In this document: positions 17,946 to 27,343 of the stretch, one piece after another
How positions within the stretch are numbered: the stretch's first letter is position 1
Layout: each line of letters starts with the position of its first letter
Assembly (NCBI RefSeq): GCF_000813125.1
Contig: NZ_BASE01000046.1
Location: forward strand, 27,047-91,046
Source: Mesobacillus selenatarsenatis SF-1
GTDB taxonomy: Bacteria; Bacillota; Bacilli; Bacillales; Cytobacillaceae
Length of the DNA stretch: 64,000 nucleotides
Direction: 5' to 3'
The notes under the pieces: generated by a model
Told to the model about the DNA's origin: nothing
The model's database searches: none
The model's input: the letters and a program-made list of their open reading frames with translations, nothing else
Position numbers and translations under genes: made by a program

Positions 17946-18360
17946 GTTATTGTGACAGATTTGGGGGCGATTACGGAAAAGCTGTCAAGAAAAAGCCGTT
18001 ATTGTGACAGGTTTGGAGGCGGACACATTAAAGCTGTCAAGAAAAGGTCGTTATTGTGACAGGTTTGGGGACGAACACGGAAAAGCTGTCAAGAAAAAGC
18101 CGTTATTATGACAAGTTTGGGAGTAACACGGAAAAGCTGTCAAGAAAAAGCCGTTATTGTGACAGGTTTGGGGGTGAACACGGAAAAGCTGTTAAGAAAA
18201 AGCAGTTATTGTGACAGGTTTGGGGGTGAACATGGAAAAGCTGTCAAGAAAAAGCCGTTATTGTGACAGGTTTGAGGGCGAGCATGGAAAAGCTGTCAAG
18301 AAAAAGTCGTTATTGTGACAGGTTAGGGGGCGAACACGGAAAAGCTGTCAAGAAAAAGAA
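17946..18360 (+). repeat. Tandem array of eight 52-bp units with internal inverted repeats
   Basis: Units start at 17946, 17998, 18050, 18102, 18153, 18205, 18257 and 18309, period 52 (one is 51). Each reads roughly GTTATTGTGACAGGTTTGGG, then a CGAACACGG-like segment, then AAAAGCTGTCAAGAAAAAGCC. Thus TGACAG near the front is repeated inverted as CTGTCA near the end of every unit. A few units vary (for example TTATGACAAG in unit 4 and CTGTTAAG in unit 5). There is no start codon or ribosome binding site arrangement supporting translation. It lies between the divergent start of the GNAT gene and the end of glnS. Confidence 0.95.
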
Positions 18361-18365
18361 GGAAG

Positions 18366-18406
18366 TTCGGACAGGTTAGCAGGCATAAGGAGTTTATCTG
18401 TCCGAA
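18366..18406. repeat. Inverted repeat closing the 52-bp array
   Basis: TTCGGACAG (18366-18374) and CTGTCCGAA (18398-18406) repeat the GACAG...CTGTC architecture of the array units with a different outer sequence. It looks like a diverged ninth unit. Confidence 0.65.
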
Positions 18407-18458
18407 TGCAAGTACATGCACAAAAACATCACTCAACCCGAACTCAGTACCAAACAAA

Positions 18459-18491
18459 AACCTCCCCGGATCTAACTCACACCCGGGGAGG
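18459..18491 (-). terminator. Terminator of glnS
   Basis: Nine-base GC-rich stem CCTCCCCGG/CCGGGGAGG (18461-18469 with 18483-18491), followed on the minus strand by TTTTTGTTT. Confidence 0.92.
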
Positions 18492-18509
18492 TTACTATTC
18501 CAAACTATA

Positions 18510-20168
18510 TTAAAGCTTAAACGAGCTCTTCAGCGACACAATGCGGTTGAAGACTTTCTTGTCTTCTGTAGTATGCTTTGGATCGACGTTGAAGTAGCCG
18601 TGGCGGAAGAACTGGTATTTGTCCTGCGGCTCGGCGTCATTCATGTTTGGCTCGATGAAGCCGTTCACGATTTCAAGGGATTTTTCATTCACATAATCAA
18701 GGAATGATTTGTTGTCTGCTTCTTCAGCTTCTTCTTCTTCGCTGTCCAAAATCAACGGCTCATACAGGCGGAATTCTGCTGGAAGTGCATGTGTTGCGTC
18801 TACCCAGTGAAGTGTTCCTTTTACCTTGCGGCCAGTGAAGCCAGATCCGCTCTTTGTTTCTACATCATAGGTGCAGCGAAGCTCAACTACTTCGCCATTC
18901 TCATCTTTAATCACTTCTTCACACTTGATAAAATAAGCATGCTTCAAGCGGACTTCATTACCAGGGAAGAGGCGGAAGTATTTTGCTGGAGGATTTTCCA
19001 TGAAATCATCCTGCTCAACATAAATCTCACGGGAGAATGGAATTTTCCTAGTTCCCATTTCCGGATTTTCCGGGTTGATATCGGCATCAAGCCATTCGAC
19101 TTCGCCTTCCGGATAGTTTGTGATGACGACTTTCAATGGACGAAGCACGCCCATTGTACGAGGAGCCTTCAGCTTAAGGTCTTCACGGACAAAGTGTTCG
19201 AGCATTTGTGCGTCAACTGTTGAGTATCCTTTGGAAACTCCAGCCGCTTTTACAAATTCACGGATAGCTTCTGGTGTGAAGCCGCGTCTTCTTAAGCCGG
19301 AGATTGTCGGCAGGCGAGGGTCATCCCAGCCATCGACATATTTTTCCTCGACAAGCTGCTTCAGTTTGCGCTTGCTCATTACCGTATTTGTCAGATTCAG
19401 GCGGCCAAATTCAATTTGCTGTGGTGTTGCTTCCATTTCGCACTCACGAACAACCCAGTCATAAAGCGGACGCTGGTCTTCGAACTCGGTTGTGCACAAG
19501 CTGTGGGTAACACCCTCAAGCGCGTCCTCGATTGGATGGGCAAAAGCGTACATTGGATAGATGCACCACTTGTCGCCTGTGTTATGGTGTGTTGCATGGG
19601 AAATTCGGTAGATGACCGGGTCACGCAAGTTGATGTTCGGTGATGACATATCAATCTTTGCACGCAATACCTTTTCACCATTGGCGAAATCTCCATTACG
19701 CATCTTTTCAAACAGCTCAAGATTCTCCTCAACAGAACGGTTGCGGTACGGACTATCCTTGCCAGGCTCGGAAAGGGTGCCGCGGTATTCACGGATTTCA
19801 TCTGCTGATAAATCATCCACATATGCGAGTCCTTTTTTTATCAACAGGACAGCACGATCATACATTTCATCGAAGTAGTCAGATGCAAAGAACAAGCCTT
19901 CCCATTCATAGCCTAGCCATTCGACATCTTCCTTGATGGCATCGACGAATTCCTGGTCTTCCTTCAATGGGTTCGTGTCGTCAAAGCGGAGATTTGTTTT
20001 GCCGCCGAATTCATCTGCAAGGTCAAAGTTGATGACGATGGATTTTGCGTGACCGATATGTAGGTATCCGTTTGGTTCTGGAGGGAATCGAGTCACGACT
20101 TTATCGCGCTTGCCACTCTCCAAATCTTCCTTTATGATCGTTTTTATAAAATTAGAGTTTTCTTCCAA
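18510..20168 (-). CDS. glnS: Glutamine--tRNA ligase (GlnRS)
   Basis: 552 residues, full-length class I synthetase. The HIGH motif is at residues 37-40 within [16 protein letters not shown], which marks GlnRS rather than bacterial GluRS, and the KMSKS-type motif is VMSKRKL. The two C-terminal beta-barrel anticodon-binding domains are present (residues about 340-550). It charges tRNA-Gln directly. Classical Bacillus species lack GlnRS and make Gln-tRNA-Gln by GatCAB transamidation, so its presence here points to a lineage that acquired glnS. Single gene with its own terminator. Confidence 0.96.
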   Translation of the reverse strand: MEENSNFIKTIIKEDLESGKRDKVVTRFPPEPNGYLHIGHAKSIVINFDLADEFGGKTNLRFDDTNPLKEDQEFVDAIKEDVEWLGYEWEGLFFASDYFDEMYDRAVLLIKKGLAYVDDLSADEIREYRGTLSEPGKDSPYRNRSVEENLELFEKMRNGDFANGEKVLRAKIDMSSPNINLRDPVIYRISHATHHNTGDKWCIYPMYAFAHPIEDALEGVTHSLCTTEFEDQRPLYDWVVRECEMEATPQQIEFGRLNLTNTVMSKRKLKQLVEEKYVDGWDDPRLPTISGLRRRGFTPEAIREFVKAAGVSKGYSTVDAQMLEHFVREDLKLKAPRTMGVLRPLKVVITNYPEGEVEWLDADINPENPEMGTRKIPFSREIYVEQDDFMENPPAKYFRLFPGNEVRLKHAYFIKCEEVIKDENGEVVELRCTYDVETKSGSGFTGRKVKGTLHWVDATHALPAEFRLYEPLILDSEEEEAEEADNKSFLDYVNEKSLEIVNGFIEPNMNDAEPQDKYQFFRHGYFNVDPKHTTEDKKVFNRIVSLKSSFKL

Positions 20169-20290
20169 TTGAAATCAGCCTTTCCTTTGTTCAGTCTCAT
20201 TATCTTTATTTTAATGATTACTATAATATATTTCCACTGAACTATATAGTAATAAGAAAAAAGCGGAAAAACAAGTAGTGAAATATCAAA

Positions 20291-20314
20291 AAGGTGCCTT
20301 AAAAAAGGCACCTG
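20291..20314 (-). terminator. Terminator of the RocB-like gene
   Basis: Nine-base stem AGGTGCCTT/AAGGCACCT (20292-20300 with 20305-20313), followed by a T-run on the minus strand. Confidence 0.9.
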
Positions 20315-20318
20315 CAGA

Positions 20319-21971
20319 TTATTTGGCTAAAACATTCCGAATGACTTCGTAAGTAAGGTTCGGAACTATCTTAACAGAGTAGTCTATTTCCATTCGTTCA
20401 TATCGTTTATGGGCGTCCAACCCGTAAGGTCCGATGTTAATGACTGGCACATTTAGTTCGCGGATTTCCTGGTAGTCCACGAAAAATTTCGTTCCCCAGC
20501 TTGGATTGTTCCGGGATGCGAAGTCCAAAGCTTCATCATCATCACTCAAAGCGACAAAACTCATGTCAGATATATAAGGAAAGAAACTGCGGACAACGAT
20601 TGGCTCATCATAGCCCGGCTGTACCGTTTTGACAGCGTTGTCTAAAGCGTCAATCAGATTTCGCTCATCCTCAGTTTCACCAGTCACTTCAATCCTTGGC
20701 GAGTAGAGGGAAGAGTAAAAGATAATGATTGCCGGACTCTGGTCGGGCATCCATTTCCAGGCCTCTTCGACCACTCTAGCTGCGTACATCCTCAGGTCCA
20801 GGCTGGCATCGAGAAGGAGATCATCCTTGAATTCCACCATGTGGGCAGTGTAATCAGTGCCATGGGCCTTGATGAGTTCAGCTTCCATGTCTTCATAAGT
20901 CATTACCCTCGGCTTCCATTGAATCTCCCTGCCTGGCTCACCGCTGATTTTGCAAAAATGCTGATATCGTTCCTCGTACAGCTTCAATGCTTTTTCAAAA
21001 GCAATATGAGCTTGCTCCTTCAATTTTTCCAAAACATCCTTTGGCGTCCAGGAGTGAATGAAGAAGTTGTAATAAACATAAGCAGCCAGAGCCGTTTGCA
21101 CAGTATAGTTAGGCTTCAGGTCCATCTGCTTCAGGGAAACCGGCGGAATCGTCGTCTCGCCGAATGCCTCATTGCACAGGTCAGGATTATAGTCGATTTG
21201 TCTCGTCAATTCTGCAGCGATCAGATTCGGATCCAGGCCTTCGAAAGCGGAACCGACATGCGTTTCAGAGCCTGTAATGTAAAAAGAAGGGAGCAGCTTT
21301 CCGACAGTTCCTTTATAGATATAACGATTCTTATCTCCTGTAAACCGGGGTGAGACAAAGTCGCTATTGACTGCAGCGACATATTCAAAGTTGTGCTTTT
21401 CTTTCCAGGCGTTCAGGTCTTTGACGGCAGAGAGGATTCCATACGAACTGTCCTCTTCATCACACTCCGTTAAAAAAACAAGATTGCCATCGAGCTCCTC
21501 TGGGTGTTCAGAAAAGTATTTCAGGAGATAGAGGTTGGAAGCGACGCCGCTCTTCATATCAAGCACCCCGCGGCCAAACATCCATTCACCTGATTGCGCA
21601 TGTTCATTTACAAGCGGTGGCAGATTCTCTTTTTTTAGCTCAACAAGCAGTTGGTCCGGATCAAATGCCAAATCAGCCAGTTGTGTAAAATCATCGATTC
21701 CTACTGTATCAAAATGTCCCATCAGAATGACAGTACGGTTGCTGTTTCCTTTTGTGCCTTTTACAAAAGCCATGACATTGTACCGTTCGAGTACATCATT
21801 CTGGGTTTGCGGTTTGATGACGTGTGACGGATTCTCTATAAAATAAGGAAACGATGAAATCATCGTATAAAGTGCCTGGGCAATCTCGTTCTCTCCATTT
21901 GTGTTGACAATGCTTCCGATGTTCACAAGCTGCTTCGTATAAAATAAAACCTCATCCCTGCAATCAAGCAT
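20319..21971 (-). CDS. RocB-like M20 family peptidase
   Basis: 550 residues from ATG 21971 (MLDCRDEVLF): AAAGGAG sits 9 bases upstream of this ATG but directly against the one at 21980. M20-family metal site: GHFDTVG (His and Asp), GRGVLDMKSG (bridging Asp), TECDEEDSS (catalytic and ligand Glu). Length and sequence along the chain match RocB, a protein linked to the arginine and ornithine degradation regulon of B. subtilis with no proven reaction. No roc genes are nearby, so involvement in arginine use is uncertain. Cytoplasmic. Confidence 0.85.
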   Translation of the reverse strand: MLDCRDEVLFYTKQLVNIGSIVNTNGENEIAQALYTMISSFPYFIENPSHVIKPQTQNDVLERYNVMAFVKGTKGNSNRTVILMGHFDTVGIDDFTQLADLAFDPDQLLVELKKENLPPLVNEHAQSGEWMFGRGVLDMKSGVASNLYLLKYFSEHPEELDGNLVFLTECDEEDSSYGILSAVKDLNAWKEKHNFEYVAAVNSDFVSPRFTGDKNRYIYKGTVGKLLPSFYITGSETHVGSAFEGLDPNLIAAELTRQIDYNPDLCNEAFGETTIPPVSLKQMDLKPNYTVQTALAAYVYYNFFIHSWTPKDVLEKLKEQAHIAFEKALKLYEERYQHFCKISGEPGREIQWKPRVMTYEDMEAELIKAHGTDYTAHMVEFKDDLLLDASLDLRMYAARVVEEAWKWMPDQSPAIIIFYSSLYSPRIEVTGETEDERNLIDALDNAVKTVQPGYDEPIVVRSFFPYISDMSFVALSDDDEALDFASRNNPSWGTKFFVDYQEIRELNVPVINIGPYGLDAHKRYERMEIDYSVKIVPNLTYEVIRNVLAK

Positions 21972-22069
21972 CCAAAGCATCTCCTTTCCGAATATTCAGG
22001 TTTTTGATTCAAACGTAACTCATATTAGTGGGAAATACAAGAGATGCAGTGTGGTATTTGTCACATGAA

Positions 22070-22096
22070 AAATCCTCCCCGGTATCGAGGAGGATT
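22070..22096 (-). terminator. Terminator of the subtilase gene
   Basis: Eight-base stem AATCCTCC/GGAGGATT (22071-22078 with 22089-22096), followed on the minus strand by TTTTT. Confidence 0.85.
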
Positions 22097-22133
22097 CTGG
22101 TATATTTTTTCTTACCTTTATTTGATAGTGTGG

Positions 22134-23468
22134 TTACTTACTGGATGAGGCTGCTTGGACTGCTTCATAGGCATTGACGTAGCCTGCACCTACTTCATGG
22201 AGCTGGTATTCAGGCATTGGATCGGCGGTTTGGATCATCAGGTCGAGTGCCAGATCCGGATTGAGAGAAGGGTTAGCTTCCTTCATTAAAGCAACGACAC
22301 CAGAAATATGTGGTGCAGCCATACTTGTGCCGCTGGATGTTGTATAGTAAGGCAGGTGAACTCCATCGATATAAGAGACATCGGTGACTGTACCTAATAG
22401 ATTCATGACAATGCCGGTGGAAGAACGTGTTGCCACGATATCGACGCCTGGAGCTGTGATGTCAGGGTGCAGGTATTCGTCTCCTGCAACACCTCGTGAT
22501 GAGAAGTCGGCAAGTTGTTTATCCTTGGTTCCGGCTGCTACACTTATGACCCAAGGAGCCGCTGAGTATGGGTTTAGCGTGTTATCATCTGGACCTTCAT
22601 TTCCTGCTGCAAACACAACCGTCATGCCTGCGTCATGCGCTTTTTTGGAAGCGATATTGATTGGGTGATCAGGAGAATACTCCCCGGTTGAACCCCAGCT
22701 GTTGCTGATGATGTCGATTCCGTACTTTTCTTGATTCTTAATAGCATAATCAAAAGCTTCCAGTGACCAAAGAATATTGATAGCCTCGCCAACGCCAAGT
22801 CCTACTAATTTAGCGTCTGGAGCAACTCCTTTATATAGGCCATCGCTAGAGGTCCCGCTACCGGCAATTGTTCCGGCAACATGGGTGCCGTGGCCGGAGG
22901 TGGTGTCTGTGTTTAACTGGTTCTCAAGGTAAAGAGGCTGGTTGCCGAAAAGGTCACCAACAATGAATTTCACATTCTGGATAACTTTTTCACCGTACTG
23001 CAAATCAGGATGGGTAGCATCAATGCCGCTGTCGATTACAGCAACAGTAACTCCTTTCCCGGTGTAGCCCAGGGCATTCCAAACAGCTTCTGCCCCAATA
23101 AGTGCCCTGCTGTCACGAAGGAAATATTCCAGATCATCATTTGCGTAAATCGAGAGAATATTGGTTGCTGTTAGGAGCAGTTCATTGACGAGGCCAATCT
23201 TCCCTTTAACTGCCACCATTGGAAGCTCGCTGAAAGGGTTCACCTCGAAACCTAATAGTTTTAAAAGCTTAATATCCGAAAGCAATGGCATGTCTTTATA
23301 AGTGATAATCAGTTCAACTTCTTCATTGCTCAATGGATTAGCCAGCAGGCTTTCAAGCTTGGGGTCCAGCTCAACTGAAAGCAAGGATGCTTTTGGGCTG
23401 GAGAATGATGGTGATAAAATAAAACTAAATAACACGAGTGCTACCGCAAAAATATTGATCTTTTTCAT
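22134..23468 (-). CDS. Secreted subtilisin-like serine protease (S8)
   Basis: 444 residues from ATG 23468, which has an AAAGGAGG ribosome binding site; the frame extends upstream to 23504 without one. A signal peptide (residues 1 to about 24) is followed by an inhibitor I9-like propeptide (about 35-110). The catalytic domain shows Asp146 (AVIDSGID), His193 (SGHGTHVAGT), oxyanion Asn290 (FAAGNEG) and Ser382 (GTSMAAPHISG). It is complete and probably active as an extracellular protease. No C-terminal anchor. Monocistronic. Confidence 0.94.
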   Translation of the reverse strand: MKKINIFAVALVLFSFILSPSFSSPKASLLSVELDPKLESLLANPLSNEEVELIITYKDMPLLSDIKLLKLLGFEVNPFSELPMVAVKGKIGLVNELLLTATNILSIYANDDLEYFLRDSRALIGAEAVWNALGYTGKGVTVAVIDSGIDATHPDLQYGEKVIQNVKFIVGDLFGNQPLYLENQLNTDTTSGHGTHVAGTIAGSGTSSDGLYKGVAPDAKLVGLGVGEAINILWSLEAFDYAIKNQEKYGIDIISNSWGSTGEYSPDHPINIASKKAHDAGMTVVFAAGNEGPDDNTLNPYSAAPWVISVAAGTKDKQLADFSSRGVAGDEYLHPDITAPGVDIVATRSSTGIVMNLLGTVTDVSYIDGVHLPYYTTSSGTSMAAPHISGVVALMKEANPSLNPDLALDLMIQTADPMPEYQLHEVGAGYVNAYEAVQAASSSK

Positions 23469-23692
23469 ATTTTCCTCCTTTGAAATGTGTGAAAATTCAT
23501 ACATTTTTATTTATCCAAAGCAAGTTAGCAAGAAACCTAAATAGAGTTGGGAAAATATTAGATTCACTAAATGTTCATCGTTTCACAATCTGTACAAAAC
23601 ATCATGAATCTTTTGTGTCATTGGCTATTTTAAGAAGGAAACCAGCTTAAAAAAGAGGAAAATGAAGGTGTAAATATAAAGGAGGGAATATC

Positions 23693-24148
23693 ATGCCAAA
23701 AGAAATTTTCAAAGCCACTGCTGCATTGCAAGAAGGGGTGAAGGTTGATGTTCAGGCCAGGGGGTTCCATATCACGATTGATGAGCCTGTCAATTTAGGA
23801 GGGACCGACCAGGGGATGAATCCTGTGGAAATGCTTCTTGGTGCATTAGGAGCTTGCCAATCCATCGTGGCACGAGTGTACAGCCAAAAATTCGGAGTAG
23901 TATTAGAGGATTTCCGCGTCGAATTGGAAGGGGACCTTGATACCGATGGGTTCATGAACAAGTCAGATGTGCGCCGCGGCTATTCAGATATTCGTTATAC
24001 CTACTATATTAAATCGCCATCTCCGGAAGAGAACATCAGGGCCCTGGCAGATTTCATTGCTAAAACATGTCCGGTGGATGATACAATCTCAAATCCGGTG
24101 AATGTCACCAGAACAGAAATTGTAATCGAAAAGCCAGTAACATTATAA
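23693..24148 (+). CDS. OsmC family protein
   Basis: 151 residues. OsmC/Ohr fold with its two conserved cysteines in GALGACQS (about residue 53) and KTCPVDDT (about residue 124), the thiol pair used for peroxide reduction in this superfamily. The sequence GGTDQGMNPVEMLLGALGAC is typical of the YhfA-like OsmC subgroup rather than Ohr. Ribosome binding site AAAGGAGGG. Detoxification of organic hydroperoxides is a family inference. Confidence 0.9.
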   Translation: MPKEIFKATAALQEGVKVDVQARGFHITIDEPVNLGGTDQGMNPVEMLLGALGACQSIVARVYSQKFGVVLEDFRVELEGDLDTDGFMNKSDVRRGYSDIRYTYYIKSPSPEENIRALADFIAKTCPVDDTISNPVNVTRTEIVIEKPVTL

Positions 24149-24162
24149 ATAGAGTTTATAGG

Positions 24163-24190
24163 ACGGCGCTCCATGTAGTGCCGTTTTTTT
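24163..24190 (+). terminator. Terminator of the OsmC gene
   Basis: Stem ACGGCGCT/AGTGCCGT (24163-24170 with 24177-24184, one wobble pair) followed by seven T. Confidence 0.85.
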
Positions 24191-24221
24191 GATTTTATAA
24201 GTAAGTATAAAACTTTTACAC

Positions 24222-24480
24222 TTAGATTAGTGTCCAGCTCCAGCGCATAGCCCCTCGAGTCGCTTGTCCAGCTGCTGCTCCTAACTCCTCGAGACGTTTC
24301 GGTCCTGCCTATGAAGTCAAAGACCGCCTTCACTGTCAGGCCCTCCAGCGCTTGTCGGAGTTGGACAGTCGCCGCTGCTTTTCGTTTTCGGTTCGCCCCA
24401 TGAAGTCAAAGAACGACTTCACTGGTCGGCCCTCCAGTGCTTGTCGGGGCTGAACAAGGCACTTGCGCTTTTCTTAGTTT
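24222..24480. repeat. Structured intergenic element with a duplicated ~89-bp module
   Basis: The element opens with TTAGATTAGTGTCCAGCTCC and closes with a CTTGCGCTTTTC-type end. Two copies of a module (TGAAGTCAAAGA, CTTCACTG, GGCCCTCCAG, GCTTGTCGG) start at 24312 and 24401, 89 bp apart, each able to fold a TGAAG/CTTCA hairpin and a CTCC...GGAG hairpin. Related AGCTCCAGCGC-type elements are common between genes in Bacillus genomes as far as I recall; their nature is unsettled. No coding frame with a ribosome binding site was found in 24191-24536. Confidence 0.7.
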
Positions 24481-24536
24481 CATAAAAAATCCTCCACTGG
24501 AGAAATTAATGGTAGAAATTTTTCTAGGAGGCGCTT

Positions 24537-25136
24537 ATGGATTTCACTTTTGTATGGCAAACGGCTTTTTTGATTTTATCAGGAATTCTATTATTGAGAA
24601 TCGCAGGCAGGAAGTCGATTTCCCAAATGACATTGGCACAAACAGTTGTTATGATTTCACTTGGGACGATTATAGTCCAGCCGATTGTGCAAAAGAGCAT
24701 GTGGAAGGCGATTGCCGGGGCAGCGATCTTTGTCGCTGCGATTGTGATTCTGGAGTATCTACAGCTTAAATTTAATCTCTTTGAAAAGTTCATCACAGGG
24801 AAATCAAAAATCATTATCCAAAATGGGCAGCTTAATATCAAGAATTTGAAGAAGCTTAGGCTGACAGTTGACCAGCTGGAGATGAGACTGAGGAATAAAG
24901 GGATTACGAAACTGGAAGATGTTAAATTTGCAACAATTGAACCTAATGGCCAGCTTGGATATGAGCTGGAGGATGACGCAAAACCGCTCACGGTCGGAGA
25001 GTTTAAAAAGATATTGAATGATTATCTTCCGGCAATGGTCATGAAAATGGACGAGAAGCCGGAGTCGGCGAAGCCTGACATTTTCGATGAACTCAATAAA
25101 TCAAATGCGCAGCAAAATCCTAAATACCTCCAATAA
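24537..25136 (+). CDS. DUF421 domain membrane protein (YetF/YrbG-like)
   Basis: 199 residues. Three hydrophobic segments in the first 75 residues are followed by a cytoplasmic DUF421 domain with the conserved IAGRKSISQMT near the first helix, KSKIIIQNGQLN and LRNKGITKLEDVKFATIEPNGQL. Members of this family include spore germination and membrane proteins of B. subtilis with poorly known function. Ribosome binding site CTAGGAGG. Stands alone. Confidence 0.9.
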   Translation: MDFTFVWQTAFLILSGILLLRIAGRKSISQMTLAQTVVMISLGTIIVQPIVQKSMWKAIAGAAIFVAAIVILEYLQLKFNLFEKFITGKSKIIIQNGQLNIKNLKKLRLTVDQLEMRLRNKGITKLEDVKFATIEPNGQLGYELEDDAKPLTVGEFKKILNDYLPAMVMKMDEKPESAKPDIFDELNKSNAQQNPKYLQ

Positions 25137-25201
25137 AACAAAATTTCCCTTTTATTTATACAGTGTGCTGTGCTATTATTTAGAGATGCGAAATACACAT
25201 G

Positions 25202-25235
25202 AAAATCTTCTGCCGCAGAAGATTTTTTTCTTTTT
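25202..25235 (+). terminator. Terminator-like hairpin with long T-tract
   Basis: AAAATCTTC/GAAGATTTT arms around TGCCGCA (25202-25226), followed by TTTTTTCTTTTTTT. It lies about 65 bases after the DUF421 stop and just ahead of the MFS gene. Confidence 0.8.
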
Positions 25236-25257
25236 TTAGTAAAAGGGGAGATATACA

Positions 25258-26457
25258 TTGTCACAACAAAAAGAGCCATTATGGACCTCTTCGTTCATTA
25301 AATTGATGGTCGGGAATCTATTTATCTTTATGTCATTCCAGATGCTGATTCCTACATTGCCACCATATATAAAATCAATCGGTGCGAGCGGGACTGAAAT
25401 TGGTCTTGTTACCGCGCTATTCTCGATAGGGGCTGTTTTGAGCCGGCCGTTCATTGGATTTATGCTTGAATATAAAGCACGAAAACCGCTTGTCTTGATC
25501 GGTGCCCTGATGCTTCTTTTGATCACATTCTTATACCCGCTGTCTCAGGTCGTTATCATTTTCCTTGCGTTTCGATTGTTGCATGGTCTTGCATGGGGCT
25601 GGTCTACAACAGTAAACGGAACGGCAGCAGTGGATGTTGTCCCTAACTCCCGGCTTGGGGAAGGAATGGGCTATTTTGGTCTTTCGATAACAATCGGAAT
25701 GATTATAGCACCGAGTCTGGGAATCTTTTTGTACCAGATTACGACCTTTGAAAACCTGGTATACTTTTCGGGAGTACTTGGCGTCATTGCCTTACTGCTG
25801 CTTGCATCGGTTCACTACCAAACTCCTGATCAAGTTTTAGAGACGAAGAAAGAAGACTTAAAGTTCACATATCTTGGATCGCTTGTTGAGAAATCTGGCT
25901 GGTTCCCTGCGGTCTTGACGTTGTTGATCAGTCTGGGCTATGGAACGATTGTCACATTCATTGTCATTTTTGGCGAAGAACGCGGGATCGAGCAGATATT
26001 CTTGTTTTACCTGTGTAATGCAATTTTTGCATCACTCTCACGTCCGGTTGCCGGAAAGTGGTTTGATCAAAAAGGACCAATCGGTCTCGTTATTCTAACA
26101 ATCTCCATTACATTTGCAGGTATGTGGGTGCTGTCATTTGCTCATTCTAATATGATGATTGCTGTTGCTGGAGTACTATTCGGTATAGGATTCGGTTTAT
26201 TGATTCCAACCTTGCAATCATGGACATTATCGATTACACCGCCAAACCGACGTGGAGTCGCGAATGGAATGTTCTTCTCATCCATTGACCTGGGAATCGG
26301 TTTAAGCGGGCTGGTTTTCGGCGTCCTGGCCCAGTATATTGAACTGGGAACTTTGTTCCAGATATCCAGTGGATTTATCTTAATAGCATTAGTTCTGACC
26401 ATTTTAAAGGGGAGACGTACAAAAGCTATCCGTCAGCCGGAGGAAGCTGTTTCCTGA
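25258..26457 (+). CDS. MFS transporter
   Basis: 399 residues, twelve predicted membrane segments. TTG start at 25258 with AAAAGGGGAG upstream. The loop 2-3 motif of the major facilitator superfamily appears as RPFIGFMLEYKARKP, and its second-half counterpart as RPVAGKWFDQKGP. Similarity in style is to drug-efflux type MFS proteins (YfcJ/YhhS-like). The substrate is unknown. Followed by a strong terminator. Confidence 0.85.
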   Translation: MSQQKEPLWTSSFIKLMVGNLFIFMSFQMLIPTLPPYIKSIGASGTEIGLVTALFSIGAVLSRPFIGFMLEYKARKPLVLIGALMLLLITFLYPLSQVVIIFLAFRLLHGLAWGWSTTVNGTAAVDVVPNSRLGEGMGYFGLSITIGMIIAPSLGIFLYQITTFENLVYFSGVLGVIALLLLASVHYQTPDQVLETKKEDLKFTYLGSLVEKSGWFPAVLTLLISLGYGTIVTFIVIFGEERGIEQIFLFYLCNAIFASLSRPVAGKWFDQKGPIGLVILTISITFAGMWVLSFAHSNMMIAVAGVLFGIGFGLLIPTLQSWTLSITPPNRRGVANGMFFSSIDLGIGLSGLVFGVLAQYIELGTLFQISSGFILIALVLTILKGRRTKAIRQPEEAVS

Positions 26458-26459
26458 GA

Positions 26460-26490
26460 AGCCAGCCCTGTGTGAAGGGCTGGTTTTTTC
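26460..26490 (+). terminator. Terminator of the MFS gene
   Basis: Ten-base stem AGCCAGCCCT/AGGGCTGGTT (26460-26469 with 26476-26485) with T-tract. Confidence 0.92.
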
Positions 26491-26569
26491 TATGGTTGCT
26501 AATAGGCTCTGTTTTGATTTAAACTGATAAAGAAATTTAGACAGTACGGATTGGTAAGTGAGGACTTTT

Positions 26570-27328
26570 ATGGAGAATCAGGATCAAACATTTGAAGTGA
26601 TGCGTGCATGCATGCTAGCCGGAAAAATCATGCTTCAGAGTGGCGCTGAGACATATCGGGTGGAAGATACGATGTCGCGGATGGCTTCTGCATTCGGCAT
26701 TGATCAGACGCATAGCTATGTAACACCAACAGGCATTATTTTTTCAGTAGAAGGAGTAGGCCCCGAAAGGACGAAGCTAGTACGTATATCTGACCGGACA
26801 ACCGATTTAAGGAAGGTGGCAATGGTCAACAGTGTTTCGCGTAGAATCAGCAGCGGCGAGGTTGGTTTGAGGGAAGCCTGCAAGCTCCTGGGGGAGATTG
26901 AGGAAGCAAATCTGACCTATTCGTTTATAATTCAAATCCTGGCGGCAGCGATCGCGAGCGGCTGTTTTACAATCATGTTCATGGGAAGCTGGCTGGACTT
27001 CCTGCCTTCGATGGCTGCCGGGGGAATCGGTTTTTTCCTGGTTGTTTACTTTCATAAGATTGTCCCAGTTAAATTTTTCGCAGAATTCCTATCTTCCTTC
27101 TTCATTGGGATGGTGTCGTTCTTCTTTGTTAAATTTGGTCTCGGGCAGGAGCTTGATAAAATTATCATCGGCTCAGTAATGCCGCTTGTACCGGGACTGC
27201 TAATCACGAATGCGGTCAGGGACCTGATGGCAGGTCATTTGGTTTCAGGGTTGTCAAAAGGAGCAGAAGCACTGTTGACGGCGTTTGCTATTGGATCGGG
27301 CATAGCGGCAATTTTATCTTTCTTGTAG
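26570..27328 (+). CDS. Threonine/serine exporter family protein, large subunit (ThrE N-domain)
   Basis: 252 residues from ATG 26570 (TGAGGA five bases upstream; GTG 26558 is an alternative). The N-terminal soluble part has the ThrE signature AGKIMLQSGAETYRVEDTM and a following conserved TPTGIIFS. The C-terminal half contains five hydrophobic helices with PLVPGLLITNAVRDL. In this two-protein version (YjjP/YjjB type) the large and small subunits are encoded by adjacent genes. It exports threonine and serine, or, in E. coli homologues, succinate; the substrate here is not determined. Confidence 0.88.
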   Translation: MENQDQTFEVMRACMLAGKIMLQSGAETYRVEDTMSRMASAFGIDQTHSYVTPTGIIFSVEGVGPERTKLVRISDRTTDLRKVAMVNSVSRRISSGEVGLREACKLLGEIEEANLTYSFIIQILAAAIASGCFTIMFMGSWLDFLPSMAAGGIGFFLVVYFHKIVPVKFFAEFLSSFFIGMVSFFFVKFGLGQELDKIIIGSVMPLVPGLLITNAVRDLMAGHLVSGLSKGAEALLTAFAIGSGIAAILSFL

Positions 27329-27343
27329 TCAGGAGAAGTGGCG

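Noticed and set aside
17946..18360. Tandem repeats considered as a CRISPR array
   Set aside because: Units are adjacent without unique spacers of constant length, each unit is conserved along its whole length, and no cas gene is present. The same holds for the 20-bp and 21-bp arrays.
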